Positions 9,565 to 18,449 of a DNA stretch of 64,000 bases are shown here, piece after piece. The position numbers and the translations under genes are program-made. Below the pieces are notes generated by a model. That model searched no databases. It saw only the letters and a program-made list of their open reading frames with translations, and was not told the origin of the DNA. Origin of the DNA: Brasilonema sennae CENA114. Its GTDB lineage: Bacteria > Cyanobacteriota > Cyanobacteriia > Cyanobacteriales > Nostocaceae. The stretch covers positions 1,376,654 through 1,440,653 of the forward strand of contig NZ_CP030118.1 of assembly GCF_006968745.1 (NCBI RefSeq), given 5' to 3'. Each line of letters opens with the position of its first letter. Positions within the stretch are counted from its first letter, which is position 1.

Positions 9565-9967
9565 GCCTGGAAAATTAAATAACCGACAGCTGAACTCAAT
9601 CGTATTGAGTTCTAGGGTAGTGCTTGAGATTTGATGATGCTGGCAATTGAAAACCGCTGAGTTTGCGACTATGGCGGGATTTTTTTTGTGTGGTTTGTGG
9701 GATGGCGCAGAGCGATCGCCTATGGCGATCGCCAAGAAAAACACTCTAATTTACCTAGAATAACTACAACCCCATCAAAATTCTTAGCCTGTCTTCGACT
9801 GCTGTCAATGTTTCTGGAGACACTGTACCGTTACATAACACCTACCCAAAGCTACCCATAACTTGACTTTTCTGTACAAGTTGACCATGAGGTTTACTTT
9901 AGGCTTCGGTTACTTCCTGCTTCGGTGTGGTTCGTTCGGACGAATCCAGTCCACAGGCTAAGACCGT
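9565..9967. other. 403-bp region between map and tnpB; probable right end of the tnpB element
   Basis: Contains a HIP1 pair forming a palindrome (GCGATCGC twice, 9712-9732). The 100 bases next to the tnpB stop (about 9865-9967) are where the element's right end and guide (omega) RNA scaffold would be expected for a TnpB locus. I cannot place the exact boundary. Confidence 0.35.
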
Positions 9968-11053
9968 CTAACTGGCGGCTTTACTCAAATTGATTGCAGC
10001 GTTTAAATCGCGGTCAATGATGAATCCACAGTGATTACATTCAAACACTCGCTCATCCAAAGTGAGTGTTTCTTTTTTTGTTCCACAGTTAGAACAGGTC
10101 TTAGAACTTGGAAACCATCGGTCAACCACAACAAGCTTTGAACCTCGCAAGGTACACTTGTAAGTCAACTGGCGACGAAATTCAAACAAAGACATATCAG
10201 CAATTGCTTTCGCTAGTTTGTGATTAGCCATCATTCCTGACACATTTAAGTCTTCAATCACTACTGTACCGTGGTTTTTAGCAAGTAATGTTGTGAGCTT
10301 GTGGAGCGTATCTTTACGAATGTTGGCAATTTTTCTGTGAAGTCTAGCAACCTGCATCTGTGCCTTTTCCCAGTTAGCTGAACCGATAATTTTATGCCGA
10401 TTCAACCACTGCATTCTGCTTAATTTCGCCTCGTACTTTTTGTAGGACTTCGCACCTAATATCACCTCACCGGTGCTGAGAGTCGCCAATGTTTTCACAC
10501 CAAGGTCAACGCCTACAACGTCTGTATTGTTTAGTTCCTGGGCTTCTACTTCAAGCCGGAAACTGATAAACGATCTGTCAGCTTGACGCGATATAGTACA
10601 AGATTTTGGCTTGACTTGAGGTAGGCGCTCGTAGGTTTTGAGTACACCAATACATGGTACTTGAATTTTGTTACTGCTTAGGATTTTGACAGTGCCTTCT
10701 AAAGTGAAAGAGTCACGTTTACCTTTCTTTTTGAATTTAGGGACTCCAGCAGTCTTGTTAAAACAACGCTTCCATGCCTCGCGCAAAGCCATTAATGCCT
10801 GTTGTGGCGTGGACTTACTGCACTCGTAGTACCACTCGTTCTCAGATTTCACTAATGCTACCAACCACTTATGCAGGTCAATGGCAGTAGGAAATTTAAT
10901 TTTGGAATCAGAATTGGTTTTGTTATGGTCGAGGATTTGTTTTGTCAGTCCAAGTCCCCAATTCCAAGCGTGGCGAGCTACTCCAGAATGCTTCATTAAT
11001 GCCGTGCGCTGCGCTTTATTCAATTTTAATTCAGTCTTGAAACCTAATAGCAT
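9968..11053 (-). CDS. tnpB: TnpB (IS200/IS605-type RNA-guided nuclease)
   Basis: A 361-residue TnpB. RuvC catalytic residues appear intact: Asp in VGVDLGVKTLA, Glu in VVIEDLNVSGM and Asp in IDRDLNAAINL. The zinc finger CSNCG...CNHCG lies between the second and third. The N-terminal HTH-like helical region (FKTELKLNKAQRTAL, ARHAWNWGL) is typical. TnpB proteins cut DNA using an RNA from the element's right end. No tnpA transposase is nearby, so the element is non-autonomous or depends on another copy. A perfect 36-bp palindrome and a divergent small ORF lie just upstream of the ATG at 11053. Confidence 0.95.
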   Translation of the reverse strand: MLLGFKTELKLNKAQRTALMKHSGVARHAWNWGLGLTKQILDHNKTNSDSKIKFPTAIDLHKWLVALVKSENEWYYECSKSTPQQALMALREAWKRCFNKTAGVPKFKKKGKRDSFTLEGTVKILSSNKIQVPCIGVLKTYERLPQVKPKSCTISRQADRSFISFRLEVEAQELNNTDVVGVDLGVKTLATLSTGEVILGAKSYKKYEAKLSRMQWLNRHKIIGSANWEKAQMQVARLHRKIANIRKDTLHKLTTLLAKNHGTVVIEDLNVSGMMANHKLAKAIADMSLFEFRRQLTYKCTLRGSKLVVVDRWFPSSKTCSNCGTKKETLTLDERVFECNHCGFIIDRDLNAAINLSKAAS

Positions 11054-11062
11054 CTCGACTCG

Positions 11063-11098
11063 TAGCTGTACATGCTAGAATTCTAGCATGTACAGCTA
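11063..11098. repeat. 36-bp perfect palindrome between tnpB and the small divergent ORF
   Basis: An uninterrupted inverted repeat centred between 11080 and 11081, each arm beginning TAGCTGTACATGCTAGAA. It sits 10 bases from the tnpB start and 12 bases from the divergent ORF. It could be the left-end hairpin recognised by a TnpA, or an operator for both genes. Confidence 0.9.
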
Positions 11099-11109
11099 TA
11101 TTTTATCCG

Positions 11110-11295
11110 ATGCCATTTGCGAAAAATAATAAACATGCTTATCAGCCGCAAGAGAATGAAGCGCTTGATCCAACATCAGTGTGCTTTAAAGTGCGTAAAG
11201 GCGCCAGAGCTAAACTTAAAGCCGTCCCCAACTGGCAAGAACGGCTTAGAGAATTTGTTGACCAACTCATCTGTGACCTACCCAAGAATGAGTAA
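11110..11295 (+). CDS. Small basic protein divergent from tnpB
   Basis: A 61-residue protein with a central block CFKVRKGARAKLKAVPNWQE followed by RLREFVDQLI. It resembles short cyanobacterial proteins I recall only as hypothetical. The look is of a small helical regulator or nucleic-acid binding protein. The start ATG at 11110 lies 12 bases from the 36-bp palindrome, and the pair with tnpB is divergent. It may be cargo or a regulator of the TnpB element. Function is unknown. Confidence 0.65.
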   Translation: MPFAKNNKHAYQPQENEALDPTSVCFKVRKGARAKLKAVPNWQERLREFVDQLICDLPKNE

Positions 11296-11323
11296 TAATG
11301 GGTAGAAGTGGGTAGGAATTAAG

Positions 11324-11614
11324 TTACAGTTTCTCACCCCATCGCTTTTCAAGACGCTCTACAGAAATCGACCTCACATCCTCGCACTTGACAAAACTTT
11401 GTACTTTTAATGCTCCCTCTGGCGGGTTCAGTTCTACGTGAAAAGGGATTCCTTTTTCCTTTGAGGTAATCGGTAAGACAACGATCAAACCAGATGCACC
11501 TTGATTAAATAAATCGACTGAAATAATCAGACAAGGACGCTTTCCGGCTTGCTCATGTCCTCTGACTGGATTGAGATCTGCTAACCACACCTCCCCTCTG
11601 GCAATTTGCGCCAC
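11324..11614 (-). CDS. mazF: MazF/PemK-type endoribonuclease toxin
   Basis: A 96-residue type II toxin of the MazF family, ribosome-independent mRNA interferases. The N-terminal GEVWLADLNPVRGHEQAGKR with PCLIIS is the family hallmark; the Arg/Lys-rich loop and the LPITSKEKG strand follow. The GTG start at 11614 shares one base with the TAG stop of the upstream antitoxin, giving translational coupling and confirming an operon. Confidence 0.92.
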   Translation of the reverse strand: MAQIARGEVWLADLNPVRGHEQAGKRPCLIISVDLFNQGASGLIVVLPITSKEKGIPFHVELNPPEGALKVQSFVKCEDVRSISVERLEKRWGEKL

Positions 11615-11859
11615 TATTCTTGCACCCCATCAGCCATTGTTTGATCCCATACCTGTCTCTCTGCCTGTTCTTCCTGCCAAAGTGCTTCATTCTGTCTTAA
11701 AGCGGCAAACGCTTGATTAGCTTGCACTAAGAATACATGCCTACGGTAATTCTCTATCGCCCTGTCTAACACCGTCTGAATTGTCTCACCAGAGGTTTGT
11801 GCCAATTTCAATAAGGTTTCATGGGTAGTTTGGCTAATACTAACAGTTAACTCAGGCAT
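11614..11859 (-). CDS. Antitoxin of the MazF-like toxin (ribbon-helix-helix type)
   Basis: An 81-residue protein. The N-terminal PELTVSISQTTHETLLKLAQ is consistent with a small DNA-binding antitoxin fold, and the C-terminal acidic helix (EALWQEEQAERQVWDQTM) would wrap the toxin. Start chosen at ATG 11859 because the longer frame above it runs through the antisense of a duplicated map fragment. The stop overlaps the toxin start. Typically such pairs repress their own promoter. Confidence 0.88.
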   Translation of the reverse strand: MPELTVSISQTTHETLLKLAQTSGETIQTVLDRAIENYRRHVFLVQANQAFAALRQNEALWQEEQAERQVWDQTMADGVQE

Positions 11860-11961
11860 AGCTGTATATTTCAACTTATATAGGCATTGTAGCCAAACCC
11901 AAAGCAGCTTCCACTGCATCAGATGATTGTTTGTGGATATGGTTGCTCGAATTGCAAGTCG

Positions 11962-12104
11962 GCGATCGCAAACTTTCCGCTCAATTTGAGCACACTCTCG
12001 CTGTAACTGAAGACGGCGTTGAAATCCTGACGTTACCGGAAGGTAAGGCTTAACTATCAGTATCAAAACTATAAAAGGGATCTGTGTCGCTTTGCCACAG
12101 ATCC
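11962..12104 (+). pseudogene. Duplicated 3' end of map
   Basis: 143 bases that match 9422-9564 at about 94 percent (9 differences by eye) and end at the same base of the hairpin. Similarity begins exactly at a GCGATCGC octamer. The coding part reads RKLSAQFEHTLAVTEDG as in map and ends LPEGKA at a stop at 12051-12053. Several differences are synonymous, so this may be the stump of a second map gene rather than a very recent copy. No start or catalytic core is present. Confidence 0.85.
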
Positions 12105-12388
12105 ATGTCTATGATGACTCACACAAAAGAATTCGTCAGTTCAAAAATATAGTGTTTTTGGTGTTGCTTGCAATACACAACTGTGGAGGCGTAGCATTTA
12201 CGTGCTCTATATGATGTGATTCAAATGAGAACCGCTAGAAATACTTGATTTCTAGCAATTTTCCATGAAATTCCAGGATAATTCTTTAAAATAAAGTAAT
12301 ATTTTTTACGTAATTAGGAACAAGAATATAATAATGACTACATTAAATATTAATCAGTTTTAGTTTTAAATTTTACAATAGATACCGT

Positions 12389-12751
12389 ATGAAAAATTTT
12401 AGATTAATCCGTTGCCTGGTTTCACTGGGGGCTATTTCAGTTATCTTAAGCACTTCAGGTAAGCTGGTAGCCCAATCAAAAAACACTGGGCTACAAGTAC
12501 AAGACATAAATACATGTGTGACGGCAAAGAGTCCCTACGGTTTATCTAATTTCCCTTGGTTGCAAAGAAGTGGGGAATTTGCACTCAGCAGAGAAATTTT
12601 CTCATACAAATGGGAAGTGTACATTGAAAGTGAGATTGTTTGCAGAGCTAACAGTAAGTATCGAACACTCAGACTAGATGTTGCTATGAGAGATGAAGCC
12701 AAGGGAGTGGTGACAATTTCCCTCTACAAGGATGGAAGTCAAGTCAATTGA
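12389..12751 (+). pseudogene. Exported protein fragment, 5' part of a decayed gene
   Basis: A 120-residue frame with a signal peptide (MKNFRLIRCLVSLGAISVIL, cleavage near VAQS) and a beta-rich body with two Cys. It ends abruptly and the following 190 bases carry coding-like sequence in other frames, including a TPR-like DDKGAIADYTQAI. It probably once continued into the frame at 12762. No known domain recognised. Confidence 0.5.
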
Positions 12752-12761
12752 TGGATGATAA

Positions 12762-13394
12762 AGGTGCGATCGCAGATTACACACAAGCTATTGTGAGGGA
12801 ATTGTTCGCCAACGTTCTGGCGAGTCAAGTAGTGGTTTATTCCGTATCATCTCTTTAGCGATAGGTACTATTACTTCCTATAGCAGCGACTTAACCTTAA
12901 AGATTCCTGGTGTTGGTAGTGCAACTCCAGAAATACGAGTGCAATCGCTGAAAATCAATTACCTTCTGAATGAGGCAAACCTTACACCTGGTTCTTCCAG
13001 TTTTCGCGTGTCTACTAGAGTTCTCAAGCAAGCACAAGTCCCACCAGACAGCTTGCGAACTCTCGCTTGGATAAGTTCAGGCACTCAACCTTTCTATGTA
13101 CCTGTAATCCTAGGACAAAACTCAAGCGAGTATCAGTTTGTCTTCTTTACTGAGCGATCTGCTAGCTTCCCAAAACTTGAAATTGTTAGGGTTAAAGATG
13201 GACAGCGCGTTTATAAAAACCCTCGCTCCTCCTCTCAAGCTGCTGGAGAAGTTTTTGTGAATTGGGATGGACGCAAACAACCTGCTGGTCGATACGAACT
13301 CCGTATTACTGCACTACAAGAGCAAGAAGGAAAACCACCTAAGCCGTTGTCTCAAGTTATTACTTTTGAACACAATCCGAGTTGGTTCAAATGA
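12762..13394 (+). pseudogene. Beta-rich exported protein fragment lacking its start
   Basis: An open frame without any start until GTG 12939. It encodes about 210 residues (GTITSYSSDLTLKIPGVGS, then LNEANLTPGSSSFRVSTRVL, and a C-terminal WDGRKQPAGRYELRITALQ). The last part looks like a FlgD/Ig-like WDG...GxY motif seen in surface proteins. It is out of frame with the 12389 fragment, so I read the two as one broken gene, though the GTG at 12939 could still start a 151-residue protein. Confidence 0.5.
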
Positions 13395-13426
13395 GTTGGT
13401 GCAGAACTTAAGTTTATTTAACTGAA

Positions 13427-14722
13427 ATGTTCCCACGTAGAAACTGGAAGCTCTTATTCTTAACCTACCGTACTCGACTCCTAAATTTACTGCTATCTCT
13501 TGTGAGATTCTTTAGAAATGTATTTAGAAGGAGTTTTCATCGATTTCAGAATTACTTCCAACAAAAAAAATCACCAGCTATTGTTTTAGTTGTACTTCTT
13601 GTCCTCTTGGTTGTCACAATCAAGTTGATACTTCCTAGTCCTCAAATTTTTGAAGGTTATTTAACTGTTCAAAAAATGAGTTTGACTAGTGCTCAAGAAA
13701 ACCAAACGTTGCTCAAAAATATTTAGGGGATTTCTCAAATATCAGTCCAAGGTATCCAAAATCTTACTTTAACAGGCAGGTTTATCAGTAAATCCAACCC
13801 ATAATTGAATAAATCATTGACCCAGTTAAATCAACTCACCTTTCAATTCAAATCTGAAAAGAGTCGGTGGATAATGATCCCCACAAACTCTAAAGAAAAT
13901 CAACTGAATTTACTTGACCTTAGATTACAGAAGAATACAAAAGTTGATGCTTTTAGTTATAATCCACAAGGATATAAGCTTTCTCTATCTTTAAAAGATA
14001 TTCAGTCAGATAATCGAAAATCTAGAAAAACAAATTTCTTGCAACTTAGTCTAGGTCAACAGCCATTAAAGATAGTCATCACAAGTGGTTATTCTCTGCC
14101 TCAACTAAAATTACAAGATAATCCTGGTAATCCCAAAGAAATTGAGTTTCTGTATACACCGAACAATGAAGAATTTAAGCTACCAATAACCCAAGCGGTA
14201 GATATCTCTGTAGGCTTGCCAAATCCATCAGAAAATGAATCAGAGCAATGGTTTAGAGGTAAGATAGAAGTCACAAATATGAAATTTTATACTGAAGATC
14301 AGTCTGGCACTGACATTAGGGACAACTTACGCACTTCCACAATTCTCCGAGGCGAGATTCGTATGGCGGAGCGAGAACTAAAGATGCAGCGCAAACAATT
14401 TTTAATGCCAAAACCTGAAACTCCTGGAATTCAGTTAATACGTAGTATAGAATTACCTTCAAATTCATCTCAAGATGCACAAGTCCTCATCTCTGATGGA
14501 GCTTTAAAAACTCAAACACCTCCCAAAGGATTAGAAGTACGTTTCTCTGGAGAAGCTCAAAAAATTCAAGTCGGTCTAGATTCTCGATTTCCGGTTGCTA
14601 GCATTCAGGCTGGCTTTTTGACAGGTAAGCTTCCAAGTGATATTGTTACTTTCCTCATTTCAGGTCTTGCTTCCATAATAATTACCCTACTAACTTGGCT
14701 ACTAAGTAATTTTTCCAAATGA
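13427..14722 (+). pseudogene. Two-membrane-anchor protein interrupted by two in-frame stops
   Basis: One reading frame of 432 codons broken by TAG at 13724-13726 and TAA at 13802-13804. The N-terminal part has a basic segment and a transmembrane helix (SPAIVLVVLLVLLVVTIKLI). The middle is a beta-rich domain (LTLTGRFISKSNP continuing in LNQLTFQFKSEKSRW), and the C-terminus has a second helix (IVTFLISGLASIIITLL). Coding signal is continuous across both stops. It forms a decayed cluster with the two fragments upstream. The downstream part could be expressed from TTG 13805, but that is doubtful. Confidence 0.75.
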
Positions 14723-14852
14723 GATAAGTAGGTCAACACAGCGCTTTTCAGCTTAAGTTGACACGTATGGGCATAGAACAGCCCCAAAGAGCGTGGTTTA
14801 TGTACCTGAAAAGCGCTGTAAAATAGTTACAGCCCAGCCTGAAGGAGGATCT

Positions 14853-15128
14853 ATGGCTAAAACTTTCGTGATTACTCTTCCAGACGACTTAGAGCAAGCA
14901 CTGGCTGTTCAAGCAGAACGCTTGAATAAGTCTCCAGAGGAAGTCGTGTTGCAAGTCCTGTCACAACAATTAACGACTTCATTTCAATCTGATTCCATGC
15001 AACAAACAGAAACAGACCCCCTTTTACGACTAATTGGCTCTGTTAGTGTAGACATTCCTGATCTAGCAGAAAACCATGACTACTATCTTGGGCAAGCTTT
15101 ATGTCAGGAGTTGAAGGGTGTCGAGTAG
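14853..15128 (+). CDS. Antitoxin of a VapBC-like pair (ribbon-helix-helix type)
   Basis: A 91-residue protein with a likely RHH N-terminus (KTFVITLPDDLEQALAVQAE, then LNKSPEEVVLQVLSQQL) and an acidic C-terminus. Start at ATG 14853 is set by a good GGAGG six bases upstream (14844-14848); the longer upstream frame has none. Its stop at 15126-15128 overlaps the GTG start of the PIN toxin at 15118, the arrangement expected of a type II toxin-antitoxin operon. Confidence 0.85.
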   Translation: MAKTFVITLPDDLEQALAVQAERLNKSPEEVVLQVLSQQLTTSFQSDSMQQTETDPLLRLIGSVSVDIPDLAENHDYYLGQALCQELKGVE

Positions 15129-17745
15129 CATATTTGTGGATAGTGCGATTCGTTGATATCTGAATCACGGTTAAAATCCGCAAAATAAGATATCCAGTCA
15201 ATCATTTTTGACTGAACTCTAGACAAAAGATGTAGGTGAAAGCCCTATCCTCCAAGTTCAGGAGTGACTCCTTACCTGTCCACACCGAGCAAACTCGGAA
15301 TTTTGCAGAGTGAAGCTGGAAGCAGGGCGCAATCAGACGGCAGTTATGGGCTGACACTGGCGCTAACAGGGAGTGTACAAGGTGAGACAGAACCTAAAAA
15401 AGCAACCCAAAGTAAAGCAGGGCATAACATAAAAACCCCTGACTTCGTTAGAGACAAAACCCCGTCGATGTTAGTCCAGCAAGCGACAAGAACAAGGGGT
15501 TCTAACGGTTGAAGTGGTTACACCTAAAATACACAAAACAATCTAATCTAGGGAACGAAGAAAAACGGGTTAGGAGTCTTGAGAAAGGTCGAAAACTCAG
15601 GTAAACCAGACGAGAGGTGTAAACCTCCTAACACGGGTAGGATACGGCGTAATTGCTGTAAGGTGTTCAGAAAACATTCTTAGGAGTCAGAGCATGATTA
15701 GACACAGTAGCAATACTAGTGAATCTTGGAGCAAATTACCCTGGAAGAAATTCCGGCGCAATTTATTCCGCCTACAAGTTAGAGTGTTCAAAGCAGTTAA
15801 AGCAGGAGACATGCGGAAAGCGCGGTCACTTCAGAAACTGATTCTGAAATCCAAAGCTGCACGGCTATTGGCTATACGTCAAGTAACTCAGCTTAATGCT
15901 GGTAAGAGGACTGCGGGTATTGATGGCAAAGCGTCCCTCAACTTTGAAGAACGCCTTGCACTTGAGGAACACCTCAAGCTCAATTACTCTAATTGGCATC
16001 ATAACAGATTACGGGAAATCCCGATACCTAAAAAGGACGGAACATTCCGGACTTTAAAAGTCCCCACTATCACAGACAGAGCATGGCAATGCCTTGCAAA
16101 GTTTGCTCTAGAACCAGCACATGAAGCAACATTCCATGCACGGAGCTATGGATTCAGAACAGGACGCTCAGCACATGATGCACAGAGACAAGTCCTCAAC
16201 AGCCTAAACTCCTACGCAAATGGAATAGAAAAGCGAGTAATAGAACTCGATATCGAAAAATGCTTCGACCGGATAAGCCACACAACTATCATGGATAACT
16301 TGATAGCACCAAAAGGGATGAAAATTGGTATCTTTCGATGCCTAAAAGCCGGAATACATCCCAACTTTCCAGAACAAGGAACCCCCCAAGGTGGTGTGGT
16401 AAGTCCCCTACTAGCTAATATTGCACTCAATGGAATAGAAAGTGTCCACAGGTATCACAACCAAGGGTCAAAGATAACCGATAGGACATCTCCTAACAAG
16501 ATAATAGAACCAACCGTCCGCTACGCTGACGACATGGTAATTTTTCTTAAACCCAAAGATAATGCAAAAGAAATACTTGAAAAGATAAGCCAATTCCTAG
16601 CAGAAAGAGGAATGAAAATCAGTGAGAAGAAAACCAAGATAACCGCATCGACAGATGGTTTCGACTTTTTAGGCTGGCACTTCAAGGTACAGAACAACGG
16701 GAAAGTAAGAAGCACTCCCTCGCTGGAGAACTTCAAGAAATTCCGTCAAAAAGTAAAAACTATCGTCAACTGCTCTAATTATGGTTCCGAGGTAAAAGCT
16801 GAGAAATTAGCCCCCTTGGTTAGAGGATGGAGGAATTACCACCGCTTCTGCAAAATGGATGGAGCACGGTTCTCACTATGGTTCACCAGACGCAAAGCAT
16901 TCAAGGTATTCAACAAAGAAACAAAGAATGACAGATGGTCATGCGCAACGCTGACTAACAAAGCATTCCCAGCAGTTTCTTGCTCCGAAAGAAAATATGT
17001 CATGGTCAAAGGTAACAAATCACCGTACGACGGAGACATCCAGTACTGGAGCGAGCGTAACAGCAAGCTCTACGATGGCGAAACCTCTAAAGCCTTAAAA
17101 CGGCAAAACCATGCATGTGGTCACTGCGGCATGAAGATGCTACCAGGTGAAACAATCCACCTACATCATGTAGATGGTAACCACCAGAACTGGAAAGCAA
17201 ACAATCTTCTAGCCATACATCAAAGTTGTCACAACTACATCCACATGAGCAAGGGGAAACCTTAGAACATCGGGAGCCGGATGCACGGAAACGGGCACGT
17301 CCGGATCTAACTGAGAGGGACGGAGCATAATAGCTCCTCTCGACTCAAACCATCTGGTTGGGCAAGTCTTTTTGTTAATACTCAATCCTATTATTCACAA
17401 GCAGATCAGTGTTTTCGTTTAGCTCTTCAACAGCAGAAAAAGATTGTTACGACAAATTATGTAGTTGCTGAATTGGTAGCATTGTTAAACAGCCCGCTTC
17501 GGATTCCTCGTTTACAGGTCTTTGAAATTGTTGATGCTATCAAGACTGTGCCATATGTTGAAATTATTCACATTAATAACGTAATTGATACTTCAGCTTG
17601 GGAACTTTGCAAAAGTAGACCAGACAAAGCTTGGTCATTAGTTGACTGCACATCTTTCGTTGTGATGCAACAATTAGGCATTCAGCAGGCTTTGACAACC
17701 GACCAACATTTTGAGCAAGCAGGCTTTATTCGTTTACTGAAGTAG
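15118..17745 (+). CDS. PIN-domain (VapC-like) toxin gene split by a group II intron
   Basis: Exon 1 is 15118-15142, starting with GTG and encoding SSSIFVD. Exon 2 is 17351-17745. Joining the two across the intron gives 420 bases, 139 residues, with FVDTSGWASLFVN, the canonical PIN start. Acidic active-site residues: Asp at the exon junction, Glu in YVVAELVALL, Asp in WSLVDCTSF and Asp in TTDQHF. PIN toxins cleave RNA and are neutralised by the adjacent antitoxin. The intron lies after the first base of the Thr codon following the first catalytic Asp, so no active toxin forms without splicing. The exon junction was chosen from intron ends and the protein motif together. Confidence 0.88.
15694..17265 (+). 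CDS. ltrA: Group II intron reverse transcriptase/maturase with HNH endonuclease
   Basis: A 523-residue intron-encoded protein. RT motifs include GKRTAGIDGK, EIPIPKKDGTFRTLKVPTI, YGFRTGRSAHDAQRQ, ELDIEKCFDRI with catalytic Asp, GTPQGGVVSPLLANI and VRYADDMVIF. A maturase (X) region follows (VKAEKLAPLVRGWRNYHRFC). The C-terminus carries an HNH nuclease with two CxxC/CxxxH-type pairs (CGHCGMK, then LHHVDGNHQNW and HQSCHNYIH). It should be able to splice and re-insert the intron. No lesion is seen, so the intron is probably active. Confidence 0.95.
   Translation: MIRHSSNTSESWSKLPWKKFRRNLFRLQVRVFKAVKAGDMRKARSLQKLILKSKAARLLAIRQVTQLNAGKRTAGIDGKASLNFEERLALEEHLKLNYSNWHHNRLREIPIPKKDGTFRTLKVPTITDRAWQCLAKFALEPAHEATFHARSYGFRTGRSAHDAQRQVLNSLNSYANGIEKRVIELDIEKCFDRISHTTIMDNLIAPKGMKIGIFRCLKAGIHPNFPEQGTPQGGVVSPLLANIALNGIESVHRYHNQGSKITDRTSPNKIIEPTVRYADDMVIFLKPKDNAKEILEKISQFLAERGMKISEKKTKITASTDGFDFLGWHFKVQNNGKVRSTPSLENFKKFRQKVKTIVNCSNYGSEVKAEKLAPLVRGWRNYHRFCKMDGARFSLWFTRRKAFKVFNKETKNDRWSCATLTNKAFPAVSCSERKYVMVKGNKSPYDGDIQYWSERNSKLYDGETSKALKRQNHACGHCGMKMLPGETIHLHHVDGNHQNWKANNLLAIHQSCHNYIHMSKGKP
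17274..17350 (+). ncRNA. Group II intron catalytic domains V and VI
   Basis: Domain V spans about 17274-17307: stem GAGCCGGA pairing with TCCGGATC, closed by a GGAAAC loop region. Domain VI spans about 17312-17345 (GAGAGGG with CTCCTCTC), with an unpaired A expected as the branch point. These lie 8 bases past the RT stop and end at the 3' splice site. Confidence 0.8.
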
Positions 17746-17997
17746 CCGTTGAAGTTTCCTAATTCTGGCTAAAATTAGAAGTGGTTCGACAATCTTCAAA
17801 AGATACAAGATGCCCACATTAAAGCTGACCAAATTTTGAATTACTAGTGTTAAATGAAGTCACAAACCAATAGAAGTAGGCAACAGCAGTGGGTCTAAGT
17901 GGATAATTTATCCCTCTGAAAACTGTTATGGTATCAAGCGTTATGATTGAGATGCTGTAGACATCAGCGATGCTGCTTTAGCAGTAAAGAGCGAGTC

Positions 17998-18438
17998 ATG
18001 AACGAAGCGTATTTGACAGATTTCAATTCATGGATTGACCAGACAGCCCAATTCTTGCGGGAGCGTCGGTGGCATGAAATTGACGTAGAGCATCTGATTC
18101 AAGAGGTCGAAGAGTTGGGTAAGAGTGAGCGGCGCGGGATTGCTAGTCAACTAACTCGCCTTCTACTACATTTGCTCAAGTGGCAATATCAACCTCAGCG
18201 TCGCTCGGATAGCTGGCTAGATTCTATCACTGATGCACGCACTCAAATTGAATTAGCCATTGAAGATAGTCCTAGTCTTAAAAACTATCCTACAGAGCAA
18301 CTTGAACAGAGTTACCAACGTGCACGCCACCAAGCAGCGAAGCAAACTAATATACAGATTTCAGTGTTTCCAAAAGAGTGTCCATATCCTGTAGAGTTCG
18401 TATTAGATGAAGATTGGCTGCCAGAAGAGAGTCAGTGA
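17998..18438 (+). CDS. DUF29 family protein
   Basis: A 146-residue protein with the DUF29 pattern common in cyanobacteria: a N-terminal DFNSWIDQTAQFLRERRW, then EHLIQEVEELGKSERRGIASQL, LLLHLLKWQYQPQRRSDSW, and a C-terminal FPKECPYPVEFVLDEDWLP. Start at ATG 17998; the longer upstream frame is not supported. The family has no firm function. It stands alone and points toward the regulator gene downstream, which is convergent. Confidence 0.88.
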   Translation: MNEAYLTDFNSWIDQTAQFLRERRWHEIDVEHLIQEVEELGKSERRGIASQLTRLLLHLLKWQYQPQRRSDSWLDSITDARTQIELAIEDSPSLKNYPTEQLEQSYQRARHQAAKQTNIQISVFPKECPYPVEFVLDEDWLPEESQ

Positions 18439-18449
18439 TGTATTCATTA

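Larger units (their letters stand above)
15143..17350 (+). mobile_element. Complete group II intron (2208 bp) inside the PIN toxin gene
   Basis: Begins GTGCGATTCG, has a leader of about 550 bases (domain I and following), an RT ORF with HNH domain at 15694-17265, then a domain V hairpin (starting GAGCCGGATGCACGG at 17274) and a domain VI hairpin (about 17312-17345), and ends with ...CAAAC. The ends are fixed by the 5' consensus, the 3' AY ending and by restoration of the PIN frame. The leader shares short blocks with the intron at 1-1586. Confidence 0.93.

Noticed and set aside
11860..12066. N-terminal extension of the MazF antitoxin
   Set aside because: These codons are antisense to the duplicated map fragment and leader; ATG 11859 gives a normal antitoxin length.
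15264..15512. 82-codon frame upstream of the second intron RT
   Set aside because: It is inside the intron ribozyme leader and looks like unstructured basic filler without a ribosome site.
17473..17745. 90-residue independent PIN protein starting at TTG
   Set aside because: It is the downstream part of exon 2; the joined exons give a full-length PIN protein with the missing active-site Asp.
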